From JAKALX01 sp964508715 (GTDB taxonomy: Bacteria > Chloroflexota > Dehalococcoidia > Tepidiformales > Tepidiformaceae): a DNA stretch of 64,000 bases. The notes beneath the pieces are model-generated. The model made no database searches and was not told where the DNA came from. It saw nothing but the letters and a program-made list of their open reading frames with translations. The translations under genes and the position numbers were made by a program. The stretch spans positions 324,209 to 388,208 of the forward strand of contig CAZDUX010000001.1 of assembly GCA_964508715.1 (NCBI GenBank), written 5' to 3'. Shown piece by piece: positions 52,695 to 62,345 of this stretch (positions are counted from its first letter, which is position 1; each line of letters begins with the position of its first letter).

Positions 52695-53882
52695 TTACCC
52701 CCCATTTACGGGCGCATCTCCGGGCGTAGCGCGGGGAGAGGGAACTGCGGCGACCGCGGGCATCAGCCGTTCGAGTGGTGCACCGCGTTTGCCAGGCCAT
52801 CGCAGGACATAATCTCCAACCGGGTCGCCAAACGAGCCCGATACTGCGTCACCCGCGAACCTCCCACAGGCAATGAACGCAGATCCGTCGGCAGTCCAGG
52901 GCGTGTGGGAGAGGCGGTACTGGTCGAAGAAGCCGAGGGACGTGCGGAAGTCCTGCGACGGTACGAATGCCTCCGTCGCACCGGAGAACGAGCCATCGGC
53001 TGTCCATGCATAAAGCGCGTAGCGGCCATCGCCAGTCTGGGCAGGGACGACGGTCAGAAGGCGGTCTCCGAGCGGGGACCAGTAGTAGGAGACGAACGGC
53101 CCGCGGGCGAGGAGGCGTTTCTCTCCCGAATCAAGGTCGATACTCCACAGATCATCGAAGTTGCCAGTGTCCGGAGAACGGGTAATGGCAACGCTCAACT
53201 CGCGCGTACCGGGGCGAAAGGCAAGCGCAACGCCACCGGGGAACTCGCCGAGTGGGCGCGGGCTTGCTCCATCGGGTTCGGCTGCAACAACTCGGACACC
53301 CTCACCTGCATCGAGTGCGAAAGCGAGGCTTGCCCCGTCGGGGCTGTAGACGGGTGCGCGAAAACCAACGGCCCGCTCCGCCAGGACATTCCGCCTCCTG
53401 TTGCCATCCACTTCCAGCACGACAATCTCGGGACCAGCATGCACCGCAAGGTGCGACCCATCGGGTGACCAGCAGGGGAAAAGCGGTGCACCGTTGAGCA
53501 CCGGCGATGACGTAATCGCCCCCTCACGGTCGCTCAGGAAGAGGGTGAGACCGAGCGCGCTGGTTCCGACAATCGCGAGCGTGTCGCCACGGGGTGACCA
53601 GAGGGTGTAGTTGGGCACCCTGGGACCAATGACAGGCTGCACATTTGGTGTAGAGCGATGGAGTTCGCGAAGGAACTCGCCATCACGGCTCACGAGGTCA
53701 ACGGTACTGGCTGTCGGTTCGCCATGCGCGATGGTGCTCACGGCAAGGCAATCACCAAGAGGGTTCCAGTTCGGCCAGAAGCCGGAAGGGGCGAGTTCGA
53801 ACACGATTGGCAGGGCGCCGGCAGAGATCTGCGCCATGGCAACACGGCCACCCCGTTCAACGAGCGCAATTTCGGTGGTCAC
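52695..53882 (-). CDS. TolB-like beta-propeller protein, cytoplasmic
   Basis: A 395-residue protein built of WD40/TolB-type blades, marked by repeats of the type LxxWSPDGxxLA (NWNPLGDCLAV, LWSPRGDTLAI, CWSPDGSHLAV, VYSPDGASLAF, YWSPLGDRLLT, PWTADGSAFIA). No signal peptide or membrane segment is seen, in contrast to periplasmic TolB. The start is a GTG at 53882 with a TACCTT box six bases upstream (leaderless). The role is unknown; probably protein-protein interaction. Confidence 0.8.
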   Translation of the reverse strand: MTTEIALVERGGRVAMAQISAGALPIVFELAPSGFWPNWNPLGDCLAVSTIAHGEPTASTVDLVSRDGEFLRELHRSTPNVQPVIGPRVPNYTLWSPRGDTLAIVGTSALGLTLFLSDREGAITSSPVLNGAPLFPCWSPDGSHLAVHAGPEIVVLEVDGNRRRNVLAERAVGFRAPVYSPDGASLAFALDAGEGVRVVAAEPDGASPRPLGEFPGGVALAFRPGTRELSVAITRSPDTGNFDDLWSIDLDSGEKRLLARGPFVSYYWSPLGDRLLTVVPAQTGDGRYALYAWTADGSFSGATEAFVPSQDFRTSLGFFDQYRLSHTPWTADGSAFIACGRFAGDAVSGSFGDPVGDYVLRWPGKRGAPLERLMPAVAAVPSPRATPGDAPVNGG

Positions 53883-53888
53883 GCAGCA

Positions 53889-53894
53889 AAGGTA
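53889..53894 (-). promoter_or_regulatory. -10 box (TACCTT) of a probable leaderless transcript
   Basis: TACCTT on the minus strand lies six bases from the GTG start of the propeller gene; no ribosome site is present. Confidence 0.45.
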
Positions 53895-54190
53895 GCGGAA
53901 ACGCGGCCTGAGAGCCCGGCTCTCTGGGATAAGATGAACTTCGCACTATATCAGTTATGCAGCGAATAGCCTCAAACGGTACTCCGAAGTACCGCCTCCT
54001 CCGCCATCACGCAGTGTCGGCCACCAGCCATTCTTCCAAAGGGTGCCCGCACCCTGGTTACCCGTTCCGCACCGACTCGTCACGCGTGCCGCGTTGTTCT
54101 GTCACCGCGTGGGCCTGAACAATCCCTGCACGGGATCGACAACCAAGGCAGACCGGTTACGGCCGGGGTTGCTGTCCGGGGGAATAGAAA
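53895..54190. other. Intergenic region between divergent genes, two hairpins, no gene
   Basis: About 300 bases upstream of the sigma factor gene. It holds two small perfect hairpins: 53977-53994 (CGGTACT/AGTACCG) and 54040-54055 (AGGGTG/CACCCT). They may belong to a 5' leader of the sigma factor mRNA. No ORF with family similarity is seen. Confidence 0.45.
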
Positions 54191-54958
54191 GTGGAATGGC
54201 CGTCGACAGGGGCTCAGCCAGGCGGTTCTGAATCGCCTAACCGACTTACACTCGAAGAGCAGCAGCAGCTCGTTATGCAATATGCACCACTCGTACGACG
54301 AGTGGCCCGCTCACTACCACTCGAGATCCCGGGGCTTCTCGAGTTCGAAGATGCCGTGGGCTATGGCACCTGTGGCCTGGTGGAGGCGGTGCGCCGCTAC
54401 GACCCCTCGAAGGGCACCAACTTCCATGCCTATGCCGTCCAACGCATCCGCGGCTCCATGATCGATGCGTTTCGGCGGATGGACCGCCTGAGCCGTACCG
54501 TTCGGCAGAAGGCACGCGAAGCCCAGAAAGCCCAGGGCGAACTCGAGGCCGTGCTTGGCCGCACACCAACGGAGATTGAAACGGCCGAACACCTGGGTGT
54601 GAGCATCGAACAGTATCGCGATACCAGCAGCAACGCACGCTGGGTCACCGTCTCCCTCGACCGGATGCTCGAAAAGGACGACGACGGGGATTCCTTCCCG
54701 GCTGCCGAGATGCCGACCGCCGACGAAGACATCGACTTCACCCGGAGCTTCGAGGAGCGAGAGCTCTACGAAGACCTTGCTCGCTCGGTGCAGGGCCTGC
54801 CAGAACGGGAGCGCCTTGTCGTCTCCTTGTATTATGTCGAGAAACTGACGATGAAGGACATCGCTGTTGTGCTCCAGGTGTCAGAAACACGCGTCAGCCA
54901 GTTGCACGCCCAGGCGGTCAAACGCCTTCGCCGGACTATGCTGCGCGAGGCAGCATAG
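54191..54958 (+). CDS. RNA polymerase sigma factor, FliA/WhiG group
   Basis: A 255-residue alternative sigma factor with regions 2-4 but no region 1.1. Region 2 is FEDAVGYGTCGLVEAVRRYDPSKGTNFHAYAVQRIRGSMIDAFRRMD, whose RGSMID.. R..D pattern is typical of FliA/WhiG (sigma-28). Region 3 is GRTPTEIETAEHLGVSIEQY, and region 4 has LPERERLVVSLYYVEKLTMKDIAVVLQVSETRVSQLHAQAVKRLR. The start is a GTG at 54191 with a weak GGGGGAA upstream. No flagellar genes are in the window, so it may control another process. It is followed by a 10 bp terminator hairpin. Confidence 0.92.
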   Translation: MEWPSTGAQPGGSESPNRLTLEEQQQLVMQYAPLVRRVARSLPLEIPGLLEFEDAVGYGTCGLVEAVRRYDPSKGTNFHAYAVQRIRGSMIDAFRRMDRLSRTVRQKAREAQKAQGELEAVLGRTPTEIETAEHLGVSIEQYRDTSSNARWVTVSLDRMLEKDDDGDSFPAAEMPTADEDIDFTRSFEERELYEDLARSVQGLPERERLVVSLYYVEKLTMKDIAVVLQVSETRVSQLHAQAVKRLRRTMLREAA

Positions 54959-54988
54959 CGCCACCCATTCGGCGGTCGGCCCAGAAGG

Positions 54989-55018
54989 CGCCCGGACCTC
55001 TCAGCGACGGTCCGGGCG
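54989..55018 (+). terminator. Terminator hairpin after the FliA/WhiG-type sigma factor gene
   Basis: A perfect 10 bp stem, CGCCCGGACC with GGTCCGGGCG, 30 bases past the stop; only a weak T-stretch (TTGACGATT) follows. Confidence 0.55.
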
Positions 55019-55287
55019 TTGACGATTAACGGGAATAAGGGCCTCGGTGAACGGATGGTGACAGCCCGGTGAACGTCGTTGTCCACGAACCCAAACGGTT
55101 GGAATTCCGCACTTTTCGGCAACCGGAGCCCTACTAGGGTGACGCCGCCTGCCGAAGATACAACTGACAGGCTGGCCGCCCGGGGACACCAGGGAACGGC
55201 CCGCCTGTGAAAGCTTCCCGCGGCGTACCGTCGCCAGGCTGGCGATTGCCGCCGGCCCTGAAATCCGGGAGACGGAGGACTGCACAG
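55019..55287 (+). promoter_or_regulatory. Structured 5' leader of the pseudo-receiver regulator
   Basis: About 270 bases with a run of hairpins: 55096-55125 (CGGTTG/CAACCG enclosing CCG/CGG), 55129-55139 (CCCT/AGGG), 55144-55176 (GCC-GCCTG/CAGGC-TGGC), a competing 55174-55201 (GGCCG/CGGCC) and 55231-55245 (TCGCCA/TGGCGA). The third and fourth share bases and exclude each other. It matches no riboswitch consensus that I can confirm. A GGAG/GGAGG ribosome site follows before the ATG. Confidence 0.45.
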
Positions 55288-56058
55288 ATGGCTGATCGAC
55301 ACGATGACGGCTACCGCAACTCGGTGGCGTTCGTCACGCATACGCGTGACTACCGTTCCGCCGAGTTGCTGCCGGCACTGGCGCGCCACGGCTACACCAC
55401 CACAGAACGACCGCACGATCGCGAGACGGAACGGCTGCTCGCACAGTTCGACCCGGACCTCGTCGTCCTCGCAATCGATCCACGCCACGATGACGACGTG
55501 AAGCTCGTGCGGAGCGTGGCACGGATGTGCAACGGCTCACTCATGGTGCTGGCGCCGGGCCCGCATACGAGTGGCCTTAGCCTCGCACTCGAAGCCGGGG
55601 CCGATGTCTGCCTTCGCGACACCGATGGGCCGGAACTGCTCAGTGCCCAGCTAGGCGCTATGGCACGTAAGCGCCATGCACCGGTGGAAGACGACGTTGA
55701 CGAGGGCCCAAGCACGATCACGGTCCGCGACCTCATGCTCGACTTTGACCGCTGCCAGGCCGTGCGCGAGGACGAACTCATTCCCCTGACGCCCACGGAG
55801 TTCAAGATTCTTGCCTACCTCGCGAAAAATGCAGGCAAGGTTGTCAGCCCTGTCGAAATCCTCCGTGCAGTGCAGGATTACACCTATTCTGAGCGTGAAG
55901 CGCAGGAGATCGTGAAGGTCTACATCCGCCGCATCCGCCGGAAGGTCGAGCACGATCCGGCGGAGCCGAGCTACATCATCAACGTGCGAGGGTTTGGTTA
56001 CATGCTCGAACGGCGTGGCGACCGGCGTGCCGGCTCACGGACCGAACTCGCGGCGTAA
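55288..56058 (+). CDS. OmpR/PhoB-type response regulator with degenerate receiver domain
   Basis: A 256-residue DNA-binding regulator. Residues about 11-125 have the receiver fold pattern but lack its chemistry: the acidic pair of beta-1 is replaced (VAFVTHTRD), the phospho-acceptor position in DPDLVVLAIDP is Ala62, and the usual KP after beta-5 reads LRDT. Residues about 150-245 form a complete winged helix of the OmpR/PhoB type (LTPTEFKILAYLAKNAGKVVS, VKVYIRRIRRKVE, IINVRGFGYML). No histidine kinase is adjacent. The ATG at 55288 follows GGAGG. It is therefore likely to respond to something other than phosphorylation. Confidence 0.88.
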   Translation: MADRHDDGYRNSVAFVTHTRDYRSAELLPALARHGYTTTERPHDRETERLLAQFDPDLVVLAIDPRHDDDVKLVRSVARMCNGSLMVLAPGPHTSGLSLALEAGADVCLRDTDGPELLSAQLGAMARKRHAPVEDDVDEGPSTITVRDLMLDFDRCQAVREDELIPLTPTEFKILAYLAKNAGKVVSPVEILRAVQDYTYSEREAQEIVKVYIRRIRRKVEHDPAEPSYIINVRGFGYMLERRGDRRAGSRTELAA

Positions 56059-56086
56059 ACACGACCCGTCTTCCGTGATGCTCCAG

Positions 56087-56115
56087 GAGCCCGGCCACAG
56101 GCCGGGCTCTTTCTA
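56087..56115 (+). terminator. Rho-independent terminator after the regulator gene
   Basis: A perfect 10 bp stem (GAGCCCGGCC and its complement), ACA loop, followed by TTTCTATT. Confidence 0.85.
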
Positions 56116-56127
56116 TTGACCCGGTGC

Positions 56128-56133
56128 TAGAAT
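56128..56133 (+). promoter_or_regulatory. -10 box (TAGAAT) of a probable leaderless transcript
   Basis: TAGAAT ends six bases before the ATG of the aldolase gene; no ribosome site fits. Confidence 0.55.
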
Positions 56134-56139
56134 GGCGCC

Positions 56140-57489
56140 ATGAACGACACCCTGGCTGCATCCCTCGATCTCGCCGGCTCGCGGCCCCAGCTCAAGGACG
56201 CGAAGGCGGTCCGCCACCATATCGATCAGATCGTTCGCCTGGCGGTCTTCGGCTCGCCAGAGGAGAAGGCACTCGCCCGCTACGCGATTCATGCGGCCGC
56301 TCCCCAACTCGGCGCTGTCTCATCGTCTATCTGGGGGTTGTACTCGGCGCGCGGCCGTGGCGAGGTGAGCGGGTTCACGGCGCCTGCTGTGAACATCCGC
56401 GGTATGGCCTATGACATGTCGCGAGCGCTCTTCCGCGCGATCAAGGCGACCGATGCTGCAGCAACGATCTTCGAGCTCGCTCGATCGGAGATGGGCTACA
56501 CCCACCAGGATCCGGCAGAGATCGCCTGCGTCGTGCTCGCGGCAGCCATCGCCGAGGACTACGAAGGACCGGTCTTCATCCAGGGCGACCACTTCCAGGC
56601 GAACGCGAAAAAGTTCGCGACCGACCCGGAGGGTGAGACGAAGGCGCTCGAGGACCTCATCCGCAAGTCCATCGCCGCTCAGTTCTACTGCATCGATATC
56701 GATGCCTCGACGTTAGTCGACCTGAGCTTCGAGAAGGTGCGTGACCAGCAGGCACCGAATGCGAAACTCACCGCGCGCCTCGCAAAGCTCATCCGCGAAC
56801 TCGAGCCGCAGGGTGTGACCATCTCCATCGGTGGTGAAATCGGCGAGGTTGGCAAGCACAACAGCACGGTCGAGGAGCTCACCGAGTACGTGGACGGTTT
56901 CCACGAGCTCGTAGGCCCGGATTTCGTGGGCCTCGCAAAGGTCAGCGTGCAGACGGGAACCAGTCACGGCGGCATCCCGCTGCCCGACGGTTCAATCGCG
57001 AAAGTGGCGATTGACTTCGACACCCTTCGGGAGATGTCGCGCGTTGGCCGCGAACGGTATGAGATGGCCGGGGCAGTGCAGCATGGTGCGAGTACGCTCC
57101 CCGATGAGCTCTTCCATCGCTTCCCTGAAGTGGAGACAGCCGAGATACACCTCGCAACGGGCTTCCAGAACCTGATGATGGACCATCCACGCTTCCCGGC
57201 GGATCTCCTTGCGGAGATGCGGAAGTACTCGGATACGGACCTCATCGGTGAGCGCAGCGAGGGTGAGACAGATATCCAGTTCTTCTACAAGACCCGCAAG
57301 AAGGCATGGGGCCCGTTCAAGCAGCAAACCTGGGACCTTCCAGCCGATATCCGGGCGGAACTCGGGAAGACACTGCAGGACAAGTTCGAGTTCCTCATCC
57401 ACCAGCTCAAGGCGAATGGCACTCGCGCAATCACGCTGGAGCACGTCGTCCAGCAACCAATCGAGGTTACGCCGCCCACTCTCCCCTGA
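56140..57489 (+). CDS. Class II (zinc-dependent) fructose/tagatose-bisphosphate aldolase family
   Basis: A 449-residue protein of the class II aldolase superfamily, longer than the usual 285-360 residues. Metal and substrate motifs are visible: FIQGDHFQANAK near residue 146 (zinc His), GGEIGEVGKHNST near 229 (Glu/His), SVQTGTSHGGIPLPDGS near 269, VQHGASTLPDELF near 313 and AEIHLATGFQN near 335. The extended C-terminus (FYKTRKKAWGPFKQQTWDL) is typical of the long subgroup. It probably cleaves fructose 1,6-bisphosphate or a related sugar. Leaderless start and a terminator downstream. Confidence 0.88.
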   Translation: MNDTLAASLDLAGSRPQLKDAKAVRHHIDQIVRLAVFGSPEEKALARYAIHAAAPQLGAVSSSIWGLYSARGRGEVSGFTAPAVNIRGMAYDMSRALFRAIKATDAAATIFELARSEMGYTHQDPAEIACVVLAAAIAEDYEGPVFIQGDHFQANAKKFATDPEGETKALEDLIRKSIAAQFYCIDIDASTLVDLSFEKVRDQQAPNAKLTARLAKLIRELEPQGVTISIGGEIGEVGKHNSTVEELTEYVDGFHELVGPDFVGLAKVSVQTGTSHGGIPLPDGSIAKVAIDFDTLREMSRVGRERYEMAGAVQHGASTLPDELFHRFPEVETAEIHLATGFQNLMMDHPRFPADLLAEMRKYSDTDLIGERSEGETDIQFFYKTRKKAWGPFKQQTWDLPADIRAELGKTLQDKFEFLIHQLKANGTRAITLEHVVQQPIEVTPPTLP

Positions 57490-57516
57490 GTGGCTTCCTT
57501 CGCCGCAACTTCACCT

Positions 57517-57539
57517 GGGCCGGGGTTCTTCCCCGGCCC
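57517..57539. terminator. Bidirectional terminator between the aldolase and relA genes
   Basis: A perfect 9 bp stem, GGGCCGGGG with CCCCGGCCC, TTCTT loop, between convergent genes. Confidence 0.65.
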
Positions 57540-57563
57540 GGCTGCGTCTATGGGAATGGAATG

Positions 57564-59828
57564 TCAGTTGGTTGCAGACCGCTTTGGCATCGGTAGAACG
57601 TCACCCTTGCCGCGCTTGCGGTCGGTCGACCGTTCGACGCTGCGAACACCCCGGATGATTTCCATCCGGGAGAGGAGCCGCGATAGCTGCTCGATACCGG
57701 TCGTCTCGAGTGTGGCCAGGATGCTGACCGAGCCATCATTGTTTTCGAGCGTGCGCACACCGACCATGTTGACCTTGTCTTCAGTCACCACTGTCGTTAT
57801 GTCCCGCAGAAGGCCAACCCGATCCCATGCCTCGATCCGGACCGAGACGGGGTAGAGTTTCGCGGCGGCGCCCCACTCAACTTCGACGAGGCGTTCGCGC
57901 TCGTCCTCGTTCAGTACGTTCAGGCAGTCGGCCCGGTGGACCGTCACCCCTCGTGTCCGGGTCACGTAGCCAACGATCTGGTCGCCTGGAACCGGATTGC
58001 AGCAGCGAGCCATCGTGGTGAGCAGGTTACCGACACCAAGTACGCGGAGCCCGGGGCCGCCAAGTTGCGCGGGCGCCAACTTCTCGGGAAGTGCAGGCGG
58101 CGGCTCGGCCGCACTCTCTTCTTCCTGGATGAGCGCACCGAGCTTCCGAGCGATCGAGTTCGTACTGATGCCCCCATAGCCAAGTGCGGCCAGGAAGTCA
58201 TCCATCTGCGTGTAATTGAAGAGCTGGAGAATCGTCTCCTGGCGGTCGCTCAGTTCGACAGCCAGGCGCCGGAGCTCCTTTTCCAGGAGCTGACGGCCCC
58301 GCTCGATGTTCTCGTTCCGCTCCTGCCGCCGGAACCACTGGCGGATCTTCTCTTTCGAATGGGTGGTGCGGACGTAGCCCAGGTTCGTGTTGAGCCAATC
58401 ACGAGAGGGGCCCTTGCTCGTGCGGCTGCGAATAATCTCGACAACGTCCCCGTTCTTGAGCGGCCGGTTGAGCGAGACCATGCGGCCGTTGACCTTTGCA
58501 CCCACCGTCTGATGGCCAAGGTCGGTGTGGATGCGGTAGGCGAAATCGAGCGAGGTGGCGCCGGCAGGCATATCGAGCACCTGGCCCTTGGGTGTGTAGA
58601 CGAAGACCTGGTCCTGGAAGATGTCGGTCTTGACGCTCTCGACGAACTCCTCCGCGCCAGCCATATCGCGCTGCCAGTCGAGGAGTTGCCGCAGCCAGGC
58701 GATACGGTCCTCGTCCTTGCCAGCCGACTTGCCACCCTCCTTGTACCGCCAGTGGGCAGCGATGCCGTATTCGGCGACCCGGTGCATATCGTGCGTCCGG
58801 ATCTGGATTTCGAGCGGCAGGCCACCCGGCCCCACCACAGTCGTGTGGAGCGACTGGTACATGCTGTCCTTGGGGTTCGCGATGTAGTCGTCGAACTGTC
58901 CCGGAACGGGGCGCCAGAGTGCATGGATGACTCCGAGGGCGTGATAACACTCGGAGACCGAATCGACAAAGACGCGGATCGCAAGGAGGTCGTAGATCTG
59001 GTCGAATGACTTCTCCTGCGTCGAGTAGCGGACCATCTTGTTGTAGATGCTGTAGATGTGTTTCGCCCGGCCCGTTACCTCGGCTTCGATGCCGGATGAA
59101 GCCAGGTGGCCCTGGAGGATATCGCGGGCTTCCTGGACGTGGCGCTCACGCGCTTCACGCTTCGAGGCAAGCAGTTCGGCGATTTGCCGGTATCGCTCCG
59201 GCTCGAGGTAGCGAAATGCGAGGTCCTCGAGTTCCCACTTGATTTGCCAGACGCCGAGCCGGTTAGCGAGCGGGGCATAGATCTCCATGGTTTCGCGGGC
59301 GATGCGGCGCTGCTTCTCGACATTCTGAAATGCCCAGAGGGTACGCATATTGTGCAGCCGGTCGCACAACTTGATGAGGACCACGCGGATATCCTCAGCC
59401 ATGGCGAGGAACATCTTTCGCAGGTTCTGCGCCTGCATGCTGTCGCGTGGCTGCTCGGGCCCAAAGTGCATCGGCAGCTTCTCGAGCTTGGTCAGACCAT
59501 CAACGAGCCGGGCGACATCGGCCCCGAACTTCGCCTCGATCGTCTCGTTCGCGATCCCGCAGTCTTCCTGCACATCGTGGAGAAGGGCGGCCGCCAGGGC
59601 GTGCTGGTCAAGTTCGAGTTTCGTGACGGTGACGGTGACTTCGAGAGGGTGCGTTATGTACGGATCACCCGTTCGCCGCGTCTGGCCGTCATGGCATTCG
59701 GCGGCAAACTCATAGGCCTCACGGACGATCCCGAGCCGGTCGGCAGGCAGGTATTCGGCGGCGCGGCGAAGGATGGACTCAATGTCCGCGCCCGTCGCAA
59801 CCTCTTGCTGGCGTACTGGTGTTGCCAT
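57564..59828 (-). CDS. relA: Bifunctional (p)ppGpp synthetase/hydrolase (RelA/SpoT)
   Basis: A 754-residue long RSH protein. In order: an HD hydrolase domain (HDGQTRRTGDPYITHP, ALLHDVQEDC at 81-90, LCDRLHNMRTL), the synthetase domain (GRAKHIYSIYNKM, FDDYIANPKDSMYQSLHT, LEIQIRTHDMH), a TGS domain (VYTPKGQVLDMPAGAT...), a zinc-finger-like region (MARCCNPVPGDQIVGYVTRTRGVTVHRADC) and a C-terminal ACT domain (RIEAWDRVGLLRDITTVV). The HD motif and the synthetase substrate loop both look intact, so it probably makes and breaks the alarmone. The ATG at 59828 follows AAGAGG. Divergent from hisS. Confidence 0.95.
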   Translation of the reverse strand: MATPVRQQEVATGADIESILRRAAEYLPADRLGIVREAYEFAAECHDGQTRRTGDPYITHPLEVTVTVTKLELDQHALAAALLHDVQEDCGIANETIEAKFGADVARLVDGLTKLEKLPMHFGPEQPRDSMQAQNLRKMFLAMAEDIRVVLIKLCDRLHNMRTLWAFQNVEKQRRIARETMEIYAPLANRLGVWQIKWELEDLAFRYLEPERYRQIAELLASKREARERHVQEARDILQGHLASSGIEAEVTGRAKHIYSIYNKMVRYSTQEKSFDQIYDLLAIRVFVDSVSECYHALGVIHALWRPVPGQFDDYIANPKDSMYQSLHTTVVGPGGLPLEIQIRTHDMHRVAEYGIAAHWRYKEGGKSAGKDEDRIAWLRQLLDWQRDMAGAEEFVESVKTDIFQDQVFVYTPKGQVLDMPAGATSLDFAYRIHTDLGHQTVGAKVNGRMVSLNRPLKNGDVVEIIRSRTSKGPSRDWLNTNLGYVRTTHSKEKIRQWFRRQERNENIERGRQLLEKELRRLAVELSDRQETILQLFNYTQMDDFLAALGYGGISTNSIARKLGALIQEEESAAEPPPALPEKLAPAQLGGPGLRVLGVGNLLTTMARCCNPVPGDQIVGYVTRTRGVTVHRADCLNVLNEDERERLVEVEWGAAAKLYPVSVRIEAWDRVGLLRDITTVVTEDKVNMVGVRTLENNDGSVSILATLETTGIEQLSRLLSRMEIIRGVRSVERSTDRKRGKGDVLPMPKRSATN

Positions 59829-59905
59829 GTGCCTCTTTTGCCCGGGGAGCGCCCGGTAACCTATCCTACCATGCAGCGATCCCCTCATACGATCCCGGAT
59901 AGGCC

Positions 59906-61183
59906 ATGAGCACTCGATTCCAGGCGCCCCGCGGCACGCAGGACGTACTACCCGACATGCAGCCATACTGGCGCGCGATCCACGACGCAATTCTTGATGT
60001 GACGCGGCTCCATGGCTTCCGTCGCATTGATACCCCCGTTTTCGAGTACGCTGCCGTGTTCGAAAAGGGCACAGGTGATACGACGGACATCGTTGAGAAG
60101 GAGATGTACACCTTCCACGATCGCGGTGACGAACACCTGGCACTAACGCCCGAGGGAACCCCACCCATTTGCCGCGCCTACCTCGAACATGGCATGGGGA
60201 GCTGGCCGCAGCCGGTTCGTCTCTATACCACCAAGTCGATGTTTCGTTATGACCGTCCACAGAAGGGCCGGTATCGCCAGCACACGCAATTCGACTGCGA
60301 GGTTATCGGGTCGTACGACGCGCTCGTCGATGCCGAGGTCATTGCCGTCCTCTGGCGGCTCTATTCACAGCTTGGGCTCGAGAATCTCGAGGTCCGGCTC
60401 GGATCGATCGATGATCCGGGCCCGCGGAGAGCTTATGTTGAGCGCTTGAAGGAGTTCTACCGCCCTCATCTTGAACACCTCAGTGAAGATAGCCAGCGGC
60501 GCTTCGACCGCAACCCCCTTCGCCTGCTCGACAGTAAGGATGAGCGCGATCTGCCATTCAAGGATGGCGCCCCGAAGCTCGTTGACCAGCTCAGCCCCGA
60601 AGCCCGGGCACACCACGAGGTGGTGATGGGCGCGTTGAAGTCGGCGGGGATTCCGTTCCGGATCGACCCGCTGCTCGTTCGTGGCCTCGACTACTACAAC
60701 CGTACGGTGTTCGAAATCGTCCCCACCGACGATGAACGGGCACAAGGGACCATCGGCGGAGGTGGGCGCTACGATGGCCTCATCGAGATCCTCGGTGGCC
60801 CGCCTACGGGAGGCATGGGATTCGGCAGCGGCATCGAGCGGATCATCCTCGAGATGCAGAAGAATGGCGTACGCTTCGGCGAGGGTAACGTCGCTGACGT
60901 CTATGTCGTGCACCGCGCCGAGGGAGGGCAGGCTGTGGCCTTCCGCCTCGCGAGCGACCTCCGGTCTCAGGGCATCTCGGTGGTCGTAGGCGAAAGCGGG
61001 AGGTCGTTCAAGGCTCAGATGCGCGGTGCAAACAGTGCTGGCGCAGCCTTCGCGATCATCATCGGTGACGATGAACTTGCCCGGCAGGCGGCGGTGCTGA
61101 AGGACCTTCGGGGCGAGGCCGGGCAGGAGACACTCCCCCTGGCAAGTATTCCGATAGAAGTGCGCAACCGCCTCCGGCCCTAA
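59906..61183 (+). CDS. hisS: Histidyl-tRNA synthetase
   Basis: A 425-residue class II synthetase charging tRNA-His. Motif 1 region FQAPRGTQDVLPD at the start; motif 2 RLYTTKSMFRYDRPQKGRYRQHTQFDCE near 105-132; HisA signature LVRGLDYYNRTVFEI near 258; GGGGRYDGLIE near 286; motif 3 GMGFGSGIERI near 305; and the C-terminal anticodon-binding domain. Divergent from relA across 77 bases. Confidence 0.97.
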   Translation: MSTRFQAPRGTQDVLPDMQPYWRAIHDAILDVTRLHGFRRIDTPVFEYAAVFEKGTGDTTDIVEKEMYTFHDRGDEHLALTPEGTPPICRAYLEHGMGSWPQPVRLYTTKSMFRYDRPQKGRYRQHTQFDCEVIGSYDALVDAEVIAVLWRLYSQLGLENLEVRLGSIDDPGPRRAYVERLKEFYRPHLEHLSEDSQRRFDRNPLRLLDSKDERDLPFKDGAPKLVDQLSPEARAHHEVVMGALKSAGIPFRIDPLLVRGLDYYNRTVFEIVPTDDERAQGTIGGGGRYDGLIEILGGPPTGGMGFGSGIERIILEMQKNGVRFGEGNVADVYVVHRAEGGQAVAFRLASDLRSQGISVVVGESGRSFKAQMRGANSAGAAFAIIIGDDELARQAAVLKDLRGEAGQETLPLASIPIEVRNRLRP

Positions 61184-61196
61184 TTAGTCCTCCTGT

Positions 61197-61202
61197 TATA
61201 CT
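61197..61202 (+). promoter_or_regulatory. -10 box (TATACT) of the prfA operon
   Basis: A near-consensus TATACT 66 bases before the prfA ATG. No clear -35 box at 17 bases. The leader contains a CCCGCG/CGCGGG hairpin at about 61225-61249. Confidence 0.5.
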
Positions 61203-61268
61203 CGAAACAGCACACGCACTCCGCCCGCGGTTCGTGCGAGGACGCGGGCCTTCTTCCGATTGGGACCA

Positions 61269-62341
<1,073 letters not shown>

Positions 62342-62345
<4 letters not shown>

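Noticed and set aside
55019..55287. A specific riboswitch class (SAM, c-di-GMP or c-di-AMP) in the regulator leader
   Set aside because: Short stretches such as CGGCAACC look similar, but the required conserved core elements are not all present; only a structured leader can be claimed.
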